NCBI RefSeq assembly: GCF_023667495.1
Contig: NZ_JAMOZL010000014.1
Location: 62,001-126,000, forward strand
Length of the DNA: 64,000 nucleotides
From: Dyadobacter sp. MSC1_007
Lineage (GTDB): Bacteria; Bacteroidota; Bacteroidia; Cytophagales; Spirosomataceae
Reading direction: 5' to 3'
In this document: positions 52,295 to 60,399 of the stretch, piece after piece
Position numbering within the stretch: position 1 is the first letter of the stretch
How the letters are laid out: each line of letters begins with the position of its first letter
The notes under the pieces: model-generated
Seen by the model: the letters and a program-made list of their open reading frames with translations, nothing else
Told to the model about the DNA's origin: nothing
The model's database searches: none
Program-made: the position numbers and the translations under genes

Positions 52295-53130
52295 ATGGAA
52301 AACAAAAAAGTATGGTTTATCACAGGCGTTTCGAAAGGCCTGGGATTGACGTTGGTCAAACAATTGTTAACGGCAGGGCACCGGGTAGCGGCTACTTCCC
52401 GCAACACTGCAAGCCTTACCGAAGCAGTGAGTGGTCAAAGCGACGCATTCTTGCCGTTGAGCGTGGAACTGGGTAGTGGCGAAAATGTGGCAGCGGCGAT
52501 TCAACAGGCCTATCAGCATTTCGGCAGGATCGACGTAGCTGTAAACAACGCCGGTTATGGGATCGGCGGAAGCATGGAAGAGCTGACGGATAAAGAGACC
52601 GCGACAGTTTCGATATTAATGTATTCGCGACGATTAACGTAATCCGCCACGTTTTGCCCATTATGCGAACGCAGCAGTCAGGGCATATTATTAACATTTC
52701 TTCCATCGCGGGCATCGCACCGAGTATGGGTTGGTCTGTCTATGGTGCCGCAAAGCACGCCGTGATCGGCCTGACAGAAGTACTTGCCGATGACGTCCGG
52801 CCCTTTGGTATCAAAGTTACCTTGATTGCGCCCGGTGCTTTTCGCACGAATTTCAATAATCCGGATTCTCTGGTGCTTTCACAACAGAAAATCGATGCCT
52901 ATGCGGAAATACGTTCCTCGCAGGAGCGATTTACAACAACGAGTGGTACCCAGGTCGGCGATCCGTCAAAAGCGGCAAAGGTAATGATGGAAGTGACTGA
53001 CATGGCAGAACCGCCCTTGTATCTGCTTTTGGGAAGCGATGCCTATGCGCGCGCATTCGGTAAGTTGGACCTGCTGGCTTCTTCCTACCAGCAATGGGAG
53101 GCTTTGACGAAGTCGACCGGTTTTGACTAA
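52295..53130 (+). pseudogene. Short-chain dehydrogenase/reductase, frameshifted
   Basis: The frame from 52295 encodes an SDR N-terminus with the glycine motif TGVSKGLGL and VNNAGYGIGG, then breaks near 52600 after ELTDKET. One extra C would continue into RDSFDINVFATINVIRHVLP. The rest of the SDR (HIINISSIAGIAP, the YGAAKHA catalytic Tyr/Lys pair) runs intact to 53130 in another frame. The lesion is a one-base deletion in a C run, so the gene should be inactive. Confidence 0.85.
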
Positions 53131-53182
53131 TAAGGTTGAAGCGCTTAGACAGTCTCCGAAGACTTAACCCGATAAAGGTCAA

Positions 53183-53248
53183 TGACCCAAATTGCCAAAT
53201 TGTTGAGCTGATACGCCAGGACTTTCTGAGATATGAGCTGCAACTTTG
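53183..53248 (+). promoter_or_regulatory. Predicted AraC-type operator and promoter of osmC-araC
   Basis: The sequence TGACCCAAATTGCCAAAT (53183-53200) followed by TGAGC is repeated almost exactly at 54592, upstream of the membrane protein gene. A -7-like element CAACTTTG ends at 53248, 65 bp after the T of TGACCC. The same 65-bp distance holds at the second copy. Confidence 0.6.
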
Positions 53249-53288
53249 TATTGTCAATATCGGCAATCACAAATTAACAGATATCAAA

Positions 53289-53708
53289 ATGCAACGTAAA
53301 GCAAAAGCACATTGGACAGGAAGCGTCAAAGAAGGAAAGGGCGAGCTGACCACACAAAGTGAAATCCTGAATAAAACGAATTACAGTTTCAGAACCCGTT
53401 TTGTGGGAGATGAAAAAGGGACTAACCCGGAAGAGCTATTGGCGGCAGCCCATGCAGGCTGTTTCACGATGGCGGTCAGCTATGCATTGACTGAAAAGGG
53501 AATAACTCCAACCTCACTGGATACGGAAGCGATTGTATCCATGGACGGAACAGGTATTACCGGGGTGCATCTTGCAATAACCGGAGTTGTCCCGGGCGTC
53601 AGTTCAGAAGAATTTGGCTCCATCGCGAAAGGCGCAGAACAGAATTGTTTAATTTCGAAAGTATTGAAGATACCAGTAACATCAGAAGCAGTACTTGTTG
53701 TGGAATGA
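53289..53708 (+). CDS. OsmC-family peroxiredoxin
   Basis: This 139-residue OsmC/Ohr-like protein should reduce organic hydroperoxides with a reactive Cys pair. The first Cys lies in AAAHAGCFTMAVSYAL (residue about 57) and the second in GAEQNCLISKVLK (about 121); the N-terminal motif NPEELLAAAH is intact. The start at 53289 (MQRKAKAHWTGS) gives the standard length. Its stop overlaps the ATG of the following AraC gene (ATGA), so the two are coupled and share a predicted promoter. Confidence 0.92.
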   Translation: MQRKAKAHWTGSVKEGKGELTTQSEILNKTNYSFRTRFVGDEKGTNPEELLAAAHAGCFTMAVSYALTEKGITPTSLDTEAIVSMDGTGITGVHLAITGVVPGVSSEEFGSIAKGAEQNCLISKVLKIPVTSEAVLVVE

Positions 53709-54553
53709 TCACGGACTATAAAAAATTCGATTTGTTCGGGAAAACGCTTATTCAAAAGGTGGATTTGAAGCCGCCTTTTGAATTTTCATTTCCGGTGGCG
53801 GAGCAGGCTTGCTTCTTGTATATGTTGAAGGGCGAGATGGATTATCAATCAGGAGATGATCATTTGAAAATTAAAACGCATCAATCCTTATTGCTGAACT
53901 GTCTGAATTCCGGCAAACAAATTCAAAGCAAGGATTCAGACAGGAATGGTGAAATAGTCATTGTTACCTTTCACAAGGATATACTGAAAAGAATTTATGA
54001 GCGGGAAATGCCTCAAATTTTTAAGCCAAACAATCAGGCATCCAATCAATCCAGGGGTACAATCAATAATGATTTCCTCATTCAAAAATACATTGATGGA
54101 CTTCTCTTTTATTTTGAGAATCCAGCATTGGTGAATGACGAAATATTGGTCTTGAAGCTGAAAGAGATTATCCTGCTTTTAGCGCAAACACAAGATGCGA
54201 AGACGGTGCAAGTCATACTGTCCCAGCTTTTCTCTTCAACAACCTATACCTTCAAACAGGTCATAGAAGCGAACCTGTTCTCTCAAATTGGCATAGAAGA
54301 CCTGGCACAAAAAAGTAATCTGAGCGTTTCTTCGTTTAAACGGGAATTTAAGAAGCTTTACGATGATTCCCCTGCCAACTACATCAAAACCAAGCGTTTG
54401 GAAAAGGCGGCGGAGTTGCTTCTTGCTTCTAGTGAGCGAATCACGGATATCGCTTTTGATTGTGGTTTTAATGATCTGGCAAACTTTACGAAAAGTTTTC
54501 ATGACAAGTATGGAACCTCCCCGTCTCAGTATCGGTCGACACAGAAAGAATAG
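53705..54553 (+). CDS. AraC-family regulator
   Basis: This 282-residue protein has an N-terminal cupin-like region (about 20-130) and a C-terminal AraC HTH pair (QIGIEDLAQKSNLSVSSFKR and ITDIAFDCGFNDLANFTKSF) ending SPSQYRST. The start at 53705 is used because it overlaps the osmC stop as ATGA; an upstream ATG at 53645 would lie deep in osmC. A repeated TGACCC-type operator in front of osmC and of the next gene suggests it regulates both and itself. Confidence 0.9.
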   Translation: MITDYKKFDLFGKTLIQKVDLKPPFEFSFPVAEQACFLYMLKGEMDYQSGDDHLKIKTHQSLLLNCLNSGKQIQSKDSDRNGEIVIVTFHKDILKRIYEREMPQIFKPNNQASNQSRGTINNDFLIQKYIDGLLFYFENPALVNDEILVLKLKEIILLLAQTQDAKTVQVILSQLFSSTTYTFKQVIEANLFSQIGIEDLAQKSNLSVSSFKREFKKLYDDSPANYIKTKRLEKAAELLLASSERITDIAFDCGFNDLANFTKSFHDKYGTSPSQYRSTQKE

Positions 54554-54591
54554 TTAAACATATTGGCCTCGATATGATGTGGCGTTTCCAG

Positions 54592-54657
54592 TGACCCGAA
54601 TTGCCAAATATCTGAGCCAATCCATAAAATGATCCTTTTCTGATTAGCCCAACTTTG
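54592..54657 (+). promoter_or_regulatory. Second AraC-type operator and promoter, before the membrane protein gene
   Basis: TGACCCGAATTGCCAAAT (54592-54609) followed by TGAGC copies the element at 53183 with one difference in the first 18 bp. The -7-like CAACTTTG ends at 54657, again exactly 65 bp after the first T. The ATG follows 25 bp later. Confidence 0.6.
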
Positions 54658-54681
54658 TGTCATTAACAAAACACAAAAATT

Positions 54682-55203
54682 ATGGGACTCTCGTATTTAG
54701 GTATTTTTCACACCGTGATCGGTGTTATAGCCATTATCGCTGCATTTGCATCTCTGTCCAAAAGCGCCAAGATTGATTTGAAAAAATTGTCAGGGAAAAT
54801 CTATTTCTATTTCACCCTGGTTACTTCGCTGACAGCTTTGGGGTTATCCAGTGTCAAAAGTGTCAATCCTGGACATATTCTCGCACTGTTCATTGTGATT
54901 CTGATAGCGGCGGCTTACTACCTATTTGCAAAGAAGCCCGGAAACAATCGGTCGCGTTTTTTTGAAAACTTTTTTCTTTCATTCAGCTTCTTCCTTTCGC
55001 TGCTTCCGACTGTAAACGAAACATTTACGCGTGTTCCCGTAGGACATCCTTTGGCAAGCGGGCCGCAGGATCCATTGATTGCAAAAACCCTTCTCTTACT
55101 TCTTGTGCTGTTTATCGCAGGTTCGATTTTGCAATTCAGAAAGCAAAGCCGGATCAATAGCTCGATTACAAACGACCCTCGATCTGGCTACAAATCGGCT
55201 TGA
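54682..55203 (+). CDS. Small integral membrane protein of unknown function
   Basis: This 173-residue protein has about four helices (FHTVIGVIAIIAAFASL, YFTLVTSLTALGLSSV, HILALFIVILIAAAYYLF and a last one near 135-155) and a polar tail. The layout resembles DUF2306-type proteins, but I cannot assign a family firmly. A histidine/proline loop (VPVGHPLASGPQDP) precedes the last helix. It shares a predicted AraC-type promoter with the osmC operon, which suggests a role in the same response. Confidence 0.65.
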   Translation: MGLSYLGIFHTVIGVIAIIAAFASLSKSAKIDLKKLSGKIYFYFTLVTSLTALGLSSVKSVNPGHILALFIVILIAAAYYLFAKKPGNNRSRFFENFFLSFSFFLSLLPTVNETFTRVPVGHPLASGPQDPLIAKTLLLLLVLFIAGSILQFRKQSRINSSITNDPRSGYKSA

Positions 55204-55256
55204 TTTGGCTACAATCGACACCTGGGCAAACCTGAAATTTGCTTTCTCAAATTTCA
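55181..55256 (+). promoter_or_regulatory. Direct repeat and palindrome before the SDR gene
   Basis: Two copies of GAT(C/T)TGGCTACAA lie 21 bp apart (55181 and 55202), an AraC-like spacing on one face of DNA. Downstream, TGAAATTTG (55233-55241) and CAAATTTCA (55248-55256) form a perfect 9-bp dyad, whose left arm contains the -7-like GAAATTTG. The SDR ATG is 12 bp beyond the dyad. Confidence 0.5.
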
Positions 55257-55268
55257 AAGTAAAAACAG

Positions 55269-56024
55269 ATGGAAGCACAGAAAAGTAAAGTAGCACTGGT
55301 GACAGGTGCCAACCAGGGAGTGGGATATCAAATCGCCAAAGGCCTGGCAGACAATGGCTATACCGTTTACGTTGGTTCACGCAACCTGCAAAACGGCCTG
55401 GCCGCAGTTGAAAAAATCGGCGGCAAAGCGCAAGCTCTTCAGATAGACGTCACAGATAAAGGTTCGATTGAAAGCGCGGTCGCAAAAGTGCAGCAGGACT
55501 TTGAAAAACTCGACCTGCTGGTAAACAATGCAGCCATTTCACACGCAGGTAAGCCGGGCAGGACTTTGGAGGAAATCATGGCCAGCAACCGTCCGAGCAT
55601 ATCGTCTGTGGATGAAATGCGTACCGTATGGGAAACCAACGTGTTCGGCGTGGTGGAAGTAACGCAAGCTTTCCTGCCGCTACTTCGCAAGGCCGACGCG
55701 GCACGTATCGTGAATGTTTCAAGCGGATTGGGCTCACTCACTTTGGCCAGAAATCCGGAAAATCCTTATGCGAAGCATTTTGAATTGATCTACGGTGCAT
55801 CGAAGACTGCGTTGAATGCAGTGACCGTAGCATTTGCCAATGAGCTGGAACCCAGCGGAATTAAAGTAAGTGCGGTCAGTCCAGGCTTCACGGCGACCGC
55901 CCTGAACAATTTCCAGGGAACGGATTCTGTGGAAGTAGGCTCCTTGGAACCAGTGCGGGTAGCGCTCGAAGAAGATGACCCCACGGCTCTTTTTACCGGC
56001 CCGAATGAGGAAGTGTTCCCCTAG
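55269..56024 (+). CDS. Short-chain dehydrogenase/reductase
   Basis: This 251-residue SDR has the cofactor motif TGANQGVGYQIAKGLA, NNAAIS, the catalytic Ser in VNVSSGLGSLT and the Tyr/Lys pair in LIYGASKTALNAVTVA. It should be an NAD(P)(H) oxidoreductase, with carbonyl-reductase-like substrates such as aldehydes or quinones as a guess. It is followed by a strong terminator and then by an AraC gene. It is an intact counterpart to the broken SDR at 52295. Confidence 0.92.
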   Translation: MEAQKSKVALVTGANQGVGYQIAKGLADNGYTVYVGSRNLQNGLAAVEKIGGKAQALQIDVTDKGSIESAVAKVQQDFEKLDLLVNNAAISHAGKPGRTLEEIMASNRPSISSVDEMRTVWETNVFGVVEVTQAFLPLLRKADAARIVNVSSGLGSLTLARNPENPYAKHFELIYGASKTALNAVTVAFANELEPSGIKVSAVSPGFTATALNNFQGTDSVEVGSLEPVRVALEEDDPTALFTGPNEEVFP

Positions 56025-56044
56025 TAAGAGTTACTTATGATTAA

Positions 56045-56085
56045 AAACAAAATCTGTGGCGATGAATTGGCCACAGATTTTGTTT
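56045..56085 (+). terminator. Strong rho-independent terminator after the SDR gene
   Basis: The left arm AAACAAAATCTGTGGC (56045-56060) and right arm GCCACAGATTTTGTTT (56070-56085) form a perfect 16-bp stem with a 9-nt loop, ending in a T-rich tract. It begins 21 bp after the SDR stop and separates it from the AraC gene. Confidence 0.9.
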
Positions 56086-56107
56086 TCATAATTCAACTTG
56101 CAAACAA

Positions 56108-57037
56108 ATGAAAAAAGAAGAGCTTCTCCGGTTTCGTTCCATTTCGGCCATTCACCAGGCATTTGGCTTACCTAAGCCACAACACCCACTGATCAGCCTG
56201 ACGCATTTTAGCGATGAAAACCCTTTTAATCCAGACAAGGCACCGGCTTACGATGTGCTACATTTCTATAAAATAACATTCGTCCTGCAAAAAGGCGGCC
56301 GATTGAAATACAGGCAGAGCTACTATGACTTCGAAGAAGGCAGCATGATGTTCATGGCACCGCAGCAGCTGGTAGGCCCTACGGAATATCATGAACCCGG
56401 GGAATCCTATGTGCTACTGATGCATCCTGATTTCTTCCTTGGCTATCCGCTGGCAAAAAAGATAAAACAATACACCTACTTTGCCTATTCAGTGAATGAA
56501 GCGCTGCATCTGTCTGATCAGGAAAAAGAGGTTGTTTTATCTATTTACCGCATTATAGAGCGCGAGTTGAACAGTCAGGTGGACGAATTCAGCCAGGAAA
56601 TAGTAATTGCCCAGATTGAATTACTATTGAGCTACGCTACACGCTTTTACAAGAGGCAATTTGTGACCCGCAAAGCTGCCTGCAATACCCTTTTGGAAAG
56701 GACGGAATGCGTTATCAATGACTACCTGAACGATCACCAAACACTCGTGTCGGGTTTACCCACTGTGCAATACTTATCCGAAAAGTTGAATGTTTCTTCC
56801 GGATATCTGAGTGACATGCTACGCTCTCTGATCGGTCAGAATGCGCAACAATACATCCACGAAAAGTTAGTAGAGAAAGCGAAAGAGAAACTGTCGACCA
56901 CCGATTCGTCTGTCAGTGCCATTGGTTATGAACTCGGTTTCGAGCATTCTCAAAGCTTTAACAAGTTCTTCAAACAGAAAACCCGGCAATCGCCGCTGGA
57001 ATTCAGGCAGTCGTTTGTGGATTTGAAAAGAGCTTAA
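56108..57037 (+). CDS. AraC-family regulator
   Basis: This 309-residue regulator has a cupin-like N-terminal half (KGGRLKYRQSYYDFEEGSMM, then YVLLMHPDFFLGYPL) and a C-terminal HTH pair (GLPTVQYLSEKLNVSSGYLS and VSAIGYELGFEHSQSFNKFF). It belongs to the type common beside SDR genes in Bacteroidota and may regulate the upstream SDR, although a terminator lies between. A degraded piece of a paralogue follows immediately. Confidence 0.9.
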   Translation: MKKEELLRFRSISAIHQAFGLPKPQHPLISLTHFSDENPFNPDKAPAYDVLHFYKITFVLQKGGRLKYRQSYYDFEEGSMMFMAPQQLVGPTEYHEPGESYVLLMHPDFFLGYPLAKKIKQYTYFAYSVNEALHLSDQEKEVVLSIYRIIERELNSQVDEFSQEIVIAQIELLLSYATRFYKRQFVTRKAACNTLLERTECVINDYLNDHQTLVSGLPTVQYLSEKLNVSSGYLSDMLRSLIGQNAQQYIHEKLVEKAKEKLSTTDSSVSAIGYELGFEHSQSFNKFFKQKTRQSPLEFRQSFVDLKRA

Positions 57038-57049
57038 TTACAGTCAGCG

Positions 57050-57173
57050 GTTTACAAACGCCAGTTTACTACCCGCAAGCCGATCAACAATGCATTGTTG
57101 GAACAGTTTGACCAATAGCTGCAAACTTTTCAGGGCCAGATGCCAGCGGTGAACGATGGCCTTGAAAATTGCT
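57050..57173 (+). pseudogene. Fragment of a second AraC regulator
   Basis: In one frame 22 codons read VYKRQFTTRKPINNALLEQF, matching RFYKRQFVTRKAACNTLLER in the AraC gene just upstream. A TAG interrupts it, after which the frame continues LQTFQGQMPAVNDGL, parallel to the paralogue's NDYLNDHQTLVSGL. It is the relic of a tandem AraC duplicate and has no start or HTH. Confidence 0.65.
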
Positions 57174-57259
57174 AAAAGCTCCTAACCAGCGGCTTCCATT
57201 TTTCAGGATCAACGTGGTCTGGACTTTTCCAGAATGTAAACCTTCGTCTAAAGACATTT

Positions 57260-57544
57260 CGCGGTCGCCCAATCGGGTTTATGCAGATCATTGATCGTTT
57301 ACTGGAAGATAGCCACTACTGGGGCGAAGTGTCTCCGAATCTTGGAGCGATAGACATTTGGATCGGTGAGGCGGACGATCTCAGAAAGCGTTACTGCACG
57401 GAGATGATGAAGCAAGCAATTGACCGCTGTCTCGCATCCCCCGAGTTAGCTGCAATCAATATCGATCCGCTTGACGCAAATGTCAGAGCGAGGAAGTTTT
57501 ATGAAAAGCGCACATTCGATGAAGATTTCTGTGCGGTTTACTAA
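57260..57544 (+). pseudogene. GNAT acetyltransferase remnant, N-terminus missing
   Basis: The frame contains RPIGFMQIIDRLLEDSHYWG, IDIWIGEADDLRKRYCTEMM and INIDPLDANVRARKFYEKRT, typical of AAC(6')-like GNAT acetyltransferases. The first part of the fold is absent. The acetyl-CoA loop is degraded (DLRKRYCTEM where the family has a G-x-G-x-G-T pattern), and the C-terminus is cut short. It is therefore unlikely to be an active enzyme. Confidence 0.7.
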
Positions 57545-58116
57545 TTCGACCGCAGTGATTGGGATGCTATTATGGATTGACTTGGTATCTGGTCTTTCAG
57601 TTCGCAAATTATTGAAGAGAAAGCTCTCGCTTTTTTAATCGCCAGCCGACGACTCGGAGCCCAGAAAGTTCCCACCAAATCGAATTCCCATCCAAACCTT
57701 CGTCTAAACTCCAAGTTTGTCACCAGCTCAGCAATATCGTTTTCCAGGCTAATCTCATCAAGGTTACAGCTTACATCGTCAATAACTTCCAACTCAGTTA
57801 CCTGACTTGTCATGCGAATCAGAAAGGGTGTCATGCCCACTTCTGTCAACTGGCGATACTTATCCACTTCGATATTCGTCGATGAACTCGAAACCGGTTG
57901 AATCGCGACGCCCGTTTCAACGAAAGCATTCAACCGACTTGCAAGGTCGAACGCACACACGAATTCAGTAAATGCAGCAATTGGCCTTGCCAGTCCATGT
58001 TCAAACGGATACACCAGCCAGACTGAGTCAGGATCATCCACCTTCGAAAGGTGTTCTTCGGAAAGGCCGATAATTCGAAATATGTCAGATTCTTTCGTTT
58101 GAGATGCCGGTATCAT
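57541..58116 (-). CDS. Hypothetical protein
   Basis: This protein of about 191 residues has no family I recognise. The start at 58116 (MIPASQTKESDIFRIIGLSE) is preferred; an upstream ATG adds 17 polar residues. The body alternates acidic and hydrophobic segments (EVDKYRQLTEVGMTPFLIRM, RRRFGWEFDLVGTFWAPSRR) and looks soluble. The codon pattern and length suggest a real gene. It is flanked by gene remnants and overlaps the GNAT remnant by 4 bp. Confidence 0.5.
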   Translation of the reverse strand: MIPASQTKESDIFRIIGLSEEHLSKVDDPDSVWLVYPFEHGLARPIAAFTEFVCAFDLASRLNAFVETGVAIQPVSSSSTNIEVDKYRQLTEVGMTPFLIRMTSQVTELEVIDDVSCNLDEISLENDIAELVTNLEFRRRFGWEFDLVGTFWAPSRRLAIKKARAFSSIICELKDQIPSQSIIASQSLRSN

Positions 58117-58282
58117 GGTCCTAGAAGTTTGCCGATGGTGTGATTTGTTGGATACTTTTGGAATCATTTAAATGATCCCAAAAGTATCTTCTCCTGCGCA
58201 CAGAATCAAGTCCAGCCACATTAAAATTTTGCTGCGGTTATGCTGACTTCGGAAAATGCGTAGAAACCGCCAGTACCGGAAT

Positions 58283-58597
58283 GTCAAAGTTTCGCGAGAC
58301 GGTCATGCAACTCATTCAACCCTCACTTATGCAAGTAGTCGGTAGAAAATGCTGTGAGTTCCTTAGATCCGGGGAACAAATGTCAATCAGGTTTACGGAA
58401 CCAGCGGATTCTTCCGAAGACAGAGCCTTGTTGATTGCCTGGCTCAACTGCAAAACATTTCGCCTCCTGATGTTCAGATCGATCTTGATGGGATACCAGC
58501 AATTACACATTCCGAGCTTCGCTCGTCCGCGTTTTTCCCTTGCGGTAAGTTTTCATTTGGCGAGTCTTATTCAAAATACAGAGCTTCTCTTGCATAG
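58283..58597 (+). pseudogene. Unidentified decayed reading frame
   Basis: One frame reads VKVSRDGHATHSTLTYASSR, meets three stops within 11 codons, and then continues RGTNVNQVYGTSGFFRRQSL to QIDLDGIPAITHSELRSSAF and a stop at 58597. The second half looks like genuine protein sequence, but I cannot name a family. With the racemase remnant after it, this suggests a decayed segment. The remaining bases of the 58117-58651 gap hold nothing I can support. Confidence 0.35.
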
Positions 58598-58651
58598 TAG
58601 GACACTTGACTCAAAGGCGTTATATTCGAAATTTCAGATAGTCACTACGAT

Positions 58652-59367
58652 ATGATCCACATAACACCTTTAAAACAATTGGTTTAATTGGCGGCCTTTC
58701 TTGGGAATCCAGTGCAGAATATTACAGGATTATCAATGAAGCGACACGTAACCGGCTTGGAGAGTTATATTCAGCCAAGATATTAATGTTCTCTGTCAAC
58801 TTTGCCGAGATCGAACAATACCAGCATTTGGGACGATGGGATTTGGCCACCCAAATTATGGTGGATGCAGCAAAGCGATTGGAAAGTGGGGGAGCGGATT
58901 TCATTCTGATCGTATCGAATACCATGCACCTTTTGGCTGATGAAATAGAGCAAAACGTTTCGATACCACTTCTGCATATCGCCGATCCAACCGGAGAGGC
59001 TGTTCAACAGCAGGAAATAACAAGAATCGGATTAATAGGGACAGCCTTCACAATGGAGGGGGATTTCTATAAAAAGCGTCTCCAAGATCGCTTTGGGTTT
59101 GATGTAATTGTTCCTGACGCCGACGACCGGGCTATTGTCCATAGTATTATTTACCAGGAGTTGGTAACAGGCAGGACTTCCGATTCGTCACGACAGGAAT
59201 ACAAGCGAATCATTGAGCAATTAGCTCAAAATGGTGCTCAGTGTGTCATCTTGGGCTGCACAGAAATCAAGCTTTTGATAAAGCAGGAAGACACCCAGAC
59301 ACCTTTGTTCGATACAACTACGCTTCATGCACTTGCCGCAGTAGACCGGGCAATTACTGCCACATAA
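58652..59367 (+). pseudogene. Aspartate/glutamate racemase, frameshift near the start
   Basis: The main frame encodes an Asp/Glu/hydantoin racemase: KTIGLIGGLSWESSAEYYRI, VSNTMHLLADEIE (first catalytic region, although the expected Cys is Ser here) and VILGCTEIKLLI (second catalytic Cys). No start codon is in frame before residue 39. The ATG at 58652 reads MIHITPLK and would join KTIGLIGG if the A run at 58672 had one more base. An internal start at 58786 would lose the first strand. The lesion, and the Cys to Ser change, argue for loss of function. Confidence 0.7.
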
Positions 59368-59494
59368 CTTAGCTAACACAAGTACCATATTGTGAATGAT
59401 GTTGAACTTTCGCGATGTTAAGTAGTATCAATTTTTCGTATCCGACCAAGGCAATAGGTGCGAAATTACCTCTTGCGTTGATACCGTAAGTGAA

Positions 59495-59602
59495 TTACAT
59501 TGTAGGTTTTCTTTTACAACGATAGCCTGTATACCAGTTGCCACAGAACCGGCAGGAATGTCCTTGCTCACAACCGCACTTGCAGGTTTTCTTTTGCTGC
59601 AT
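59495..59602 (-). CDS. Possible 35-residue Cys-rich protein
   Basis: An ATG at 59602 opens a 35-codon frame with the pattern CKCGC, then GHSCRFCGNW and YRCKRKP, ending at TAA 59495. Six Cys and a basic tail suggest a zinc-ribbon-like mini-protein. The other minus frame (59428-59622) overlaps it and is less plausible. A long inverted repeat lies just upstream. There is no homologue I recall, so the call is tentative. Confidence 0.4.
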   Translation of the reverse strand: MQQKKTCKCGCEQGHSCRFCGNWYTGYRCKRKPTM

Positions 59603-59617
59603 GTACGGCAATGGTAA

Positions 59618-59663
59618 AACATTATAGTGATTGAATATAAAGATATTTACCCACTATAATGTT
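59618..59663. repeat. 12-bp perfect inverted repeat
   Basis: AACATTATAGTG (59618-59629) and CACTATAATGTT (59652-59663) are perfectly complementary, separated by a 22-bp A/T-rich spacer. The element lies 16 bp upstream of the small Cys-rich frame and could be an operator pair or the ends of a tiny mobile fragment. The rest of the 59368-59740 gap shows no gene. Confidence 0.55.
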
Positions 59664-59740
59664 AGTAACTGCTTAATGAAGAGTATTCGATTTTAAAGGC
59701 TGGCAAGTAGCTCACAGGCCGGCCAAGTAAAAGATGGCTG

Positions 59741-60292
59741 TCAGTATATATATTGTCCCGTGAGCGCTTTGCGTTCAATGCTTTTGGCAAAAACTGGGGT
59801 TTCTTCGTCATTGTGCAGGCCAGATGCCAATTGCCTGGCAGCCGCTGCGTGCGCCAGTGTGATCCCATGTGCTGCGATGAATTCCAGGAACTCGGGTGTT
59901 GCAGTAGCATGGATCTCATTGGTGTATTCACACATATTGTCGTCGATCCGTCTTGCTTTCAATTCCCAGAGCACCTGGACTTTGGTGCGGCCGTTCTTCC
60001 CGATCACATCCGATTGCGACAACATACGGCAATAGTCCGGCCGAAGCTCCGTAGCAACGTAATGCTGTATGACGAGCGCATCGCCAATCATTTCAACATT
60101 GATGGACATCGGCTGACCGCCATAGGTGCTGGTTGCACCGGCGGCGATATGGTTGATCGAGCATTTTTGGTATTCAGCATCGGGAAGGTTCAATAGCCAA
60201 TCGGCGATATCGACTTTTTCAAATGGCGCGTTAATGATTGCTTTGGCCACAACGTGGGATAAAGCGTTGGCGGAAGTTTGTTCGATTTCCAT
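59741..60292 (-). CDS. Conserved hypothetical protein, divergent from lysR
   Basis: This protein of about 183 residues starts at MEIEQTSANALSHVVAKAII and shows a compact alpha/beta pattern (APFEKVDIADWLLNLPDAEY, LVIQHYVATELRPDYCRMLS, VQVLWELKARRIDDNMCEYT). It vaguely recalls SRPBCC-like small-molecule-binding folds, but I cannot assign a family. The start at 60292 is preferred over an ATG 57 nt upstream. Its divergence from a LysR gene with a shared 107-bp promoter region suggests that it is the LysR target. Confidence 0.65.
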   Translation of the reverse strand: MEIEQTSANALSHVVAKAIINAPFEKVDIADWLLNLPDAEYQKCSINHIAAGATSTYGGQPMSINVEMIGDALVIQHYVATELRPDYCRMLSQSDVIGKNGRTKVQVLWELKARRIDDNMCEYTNEIHATATPEFLEFIAAHGITLAHAAAARQLASGLHNDEETPVFAKSIERKALTGQYIY

Positions 60293-60338
60293 GATCTGTT
60301 CTTTTGTTGTTTGATGGCTCAAAGGTCGAACAGATCTC

Positions 60339-60390
60339 TTAATCGTCAAAACTCATTTTTTCGATATAGTTCATCGATAAAAACGATTAA
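60339..60390. promoter_or_regulatory. Nested inverted repeats in the lysR divergent promoter region
   Basis: TTAATCGT (60339-60346) pairs with ACGATTAA (60383-60390), and inside them TCGAT (60361-60365) pairs with ATCGA (60373-60377). Such dyads between a LysR gene and its divergent target are typical of LysR recognition and activation sites. Confidence 0.45.
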
Positions 60391-60399
60391 ATTGCCGCT

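Noticed and set aside
58786..59367. Intact racemase starting at the internal ATG 58786
   Set aside because: It would lack the first strand and glycine-rich start (KTIGLIGG), which are still readable upstream in the same frame.
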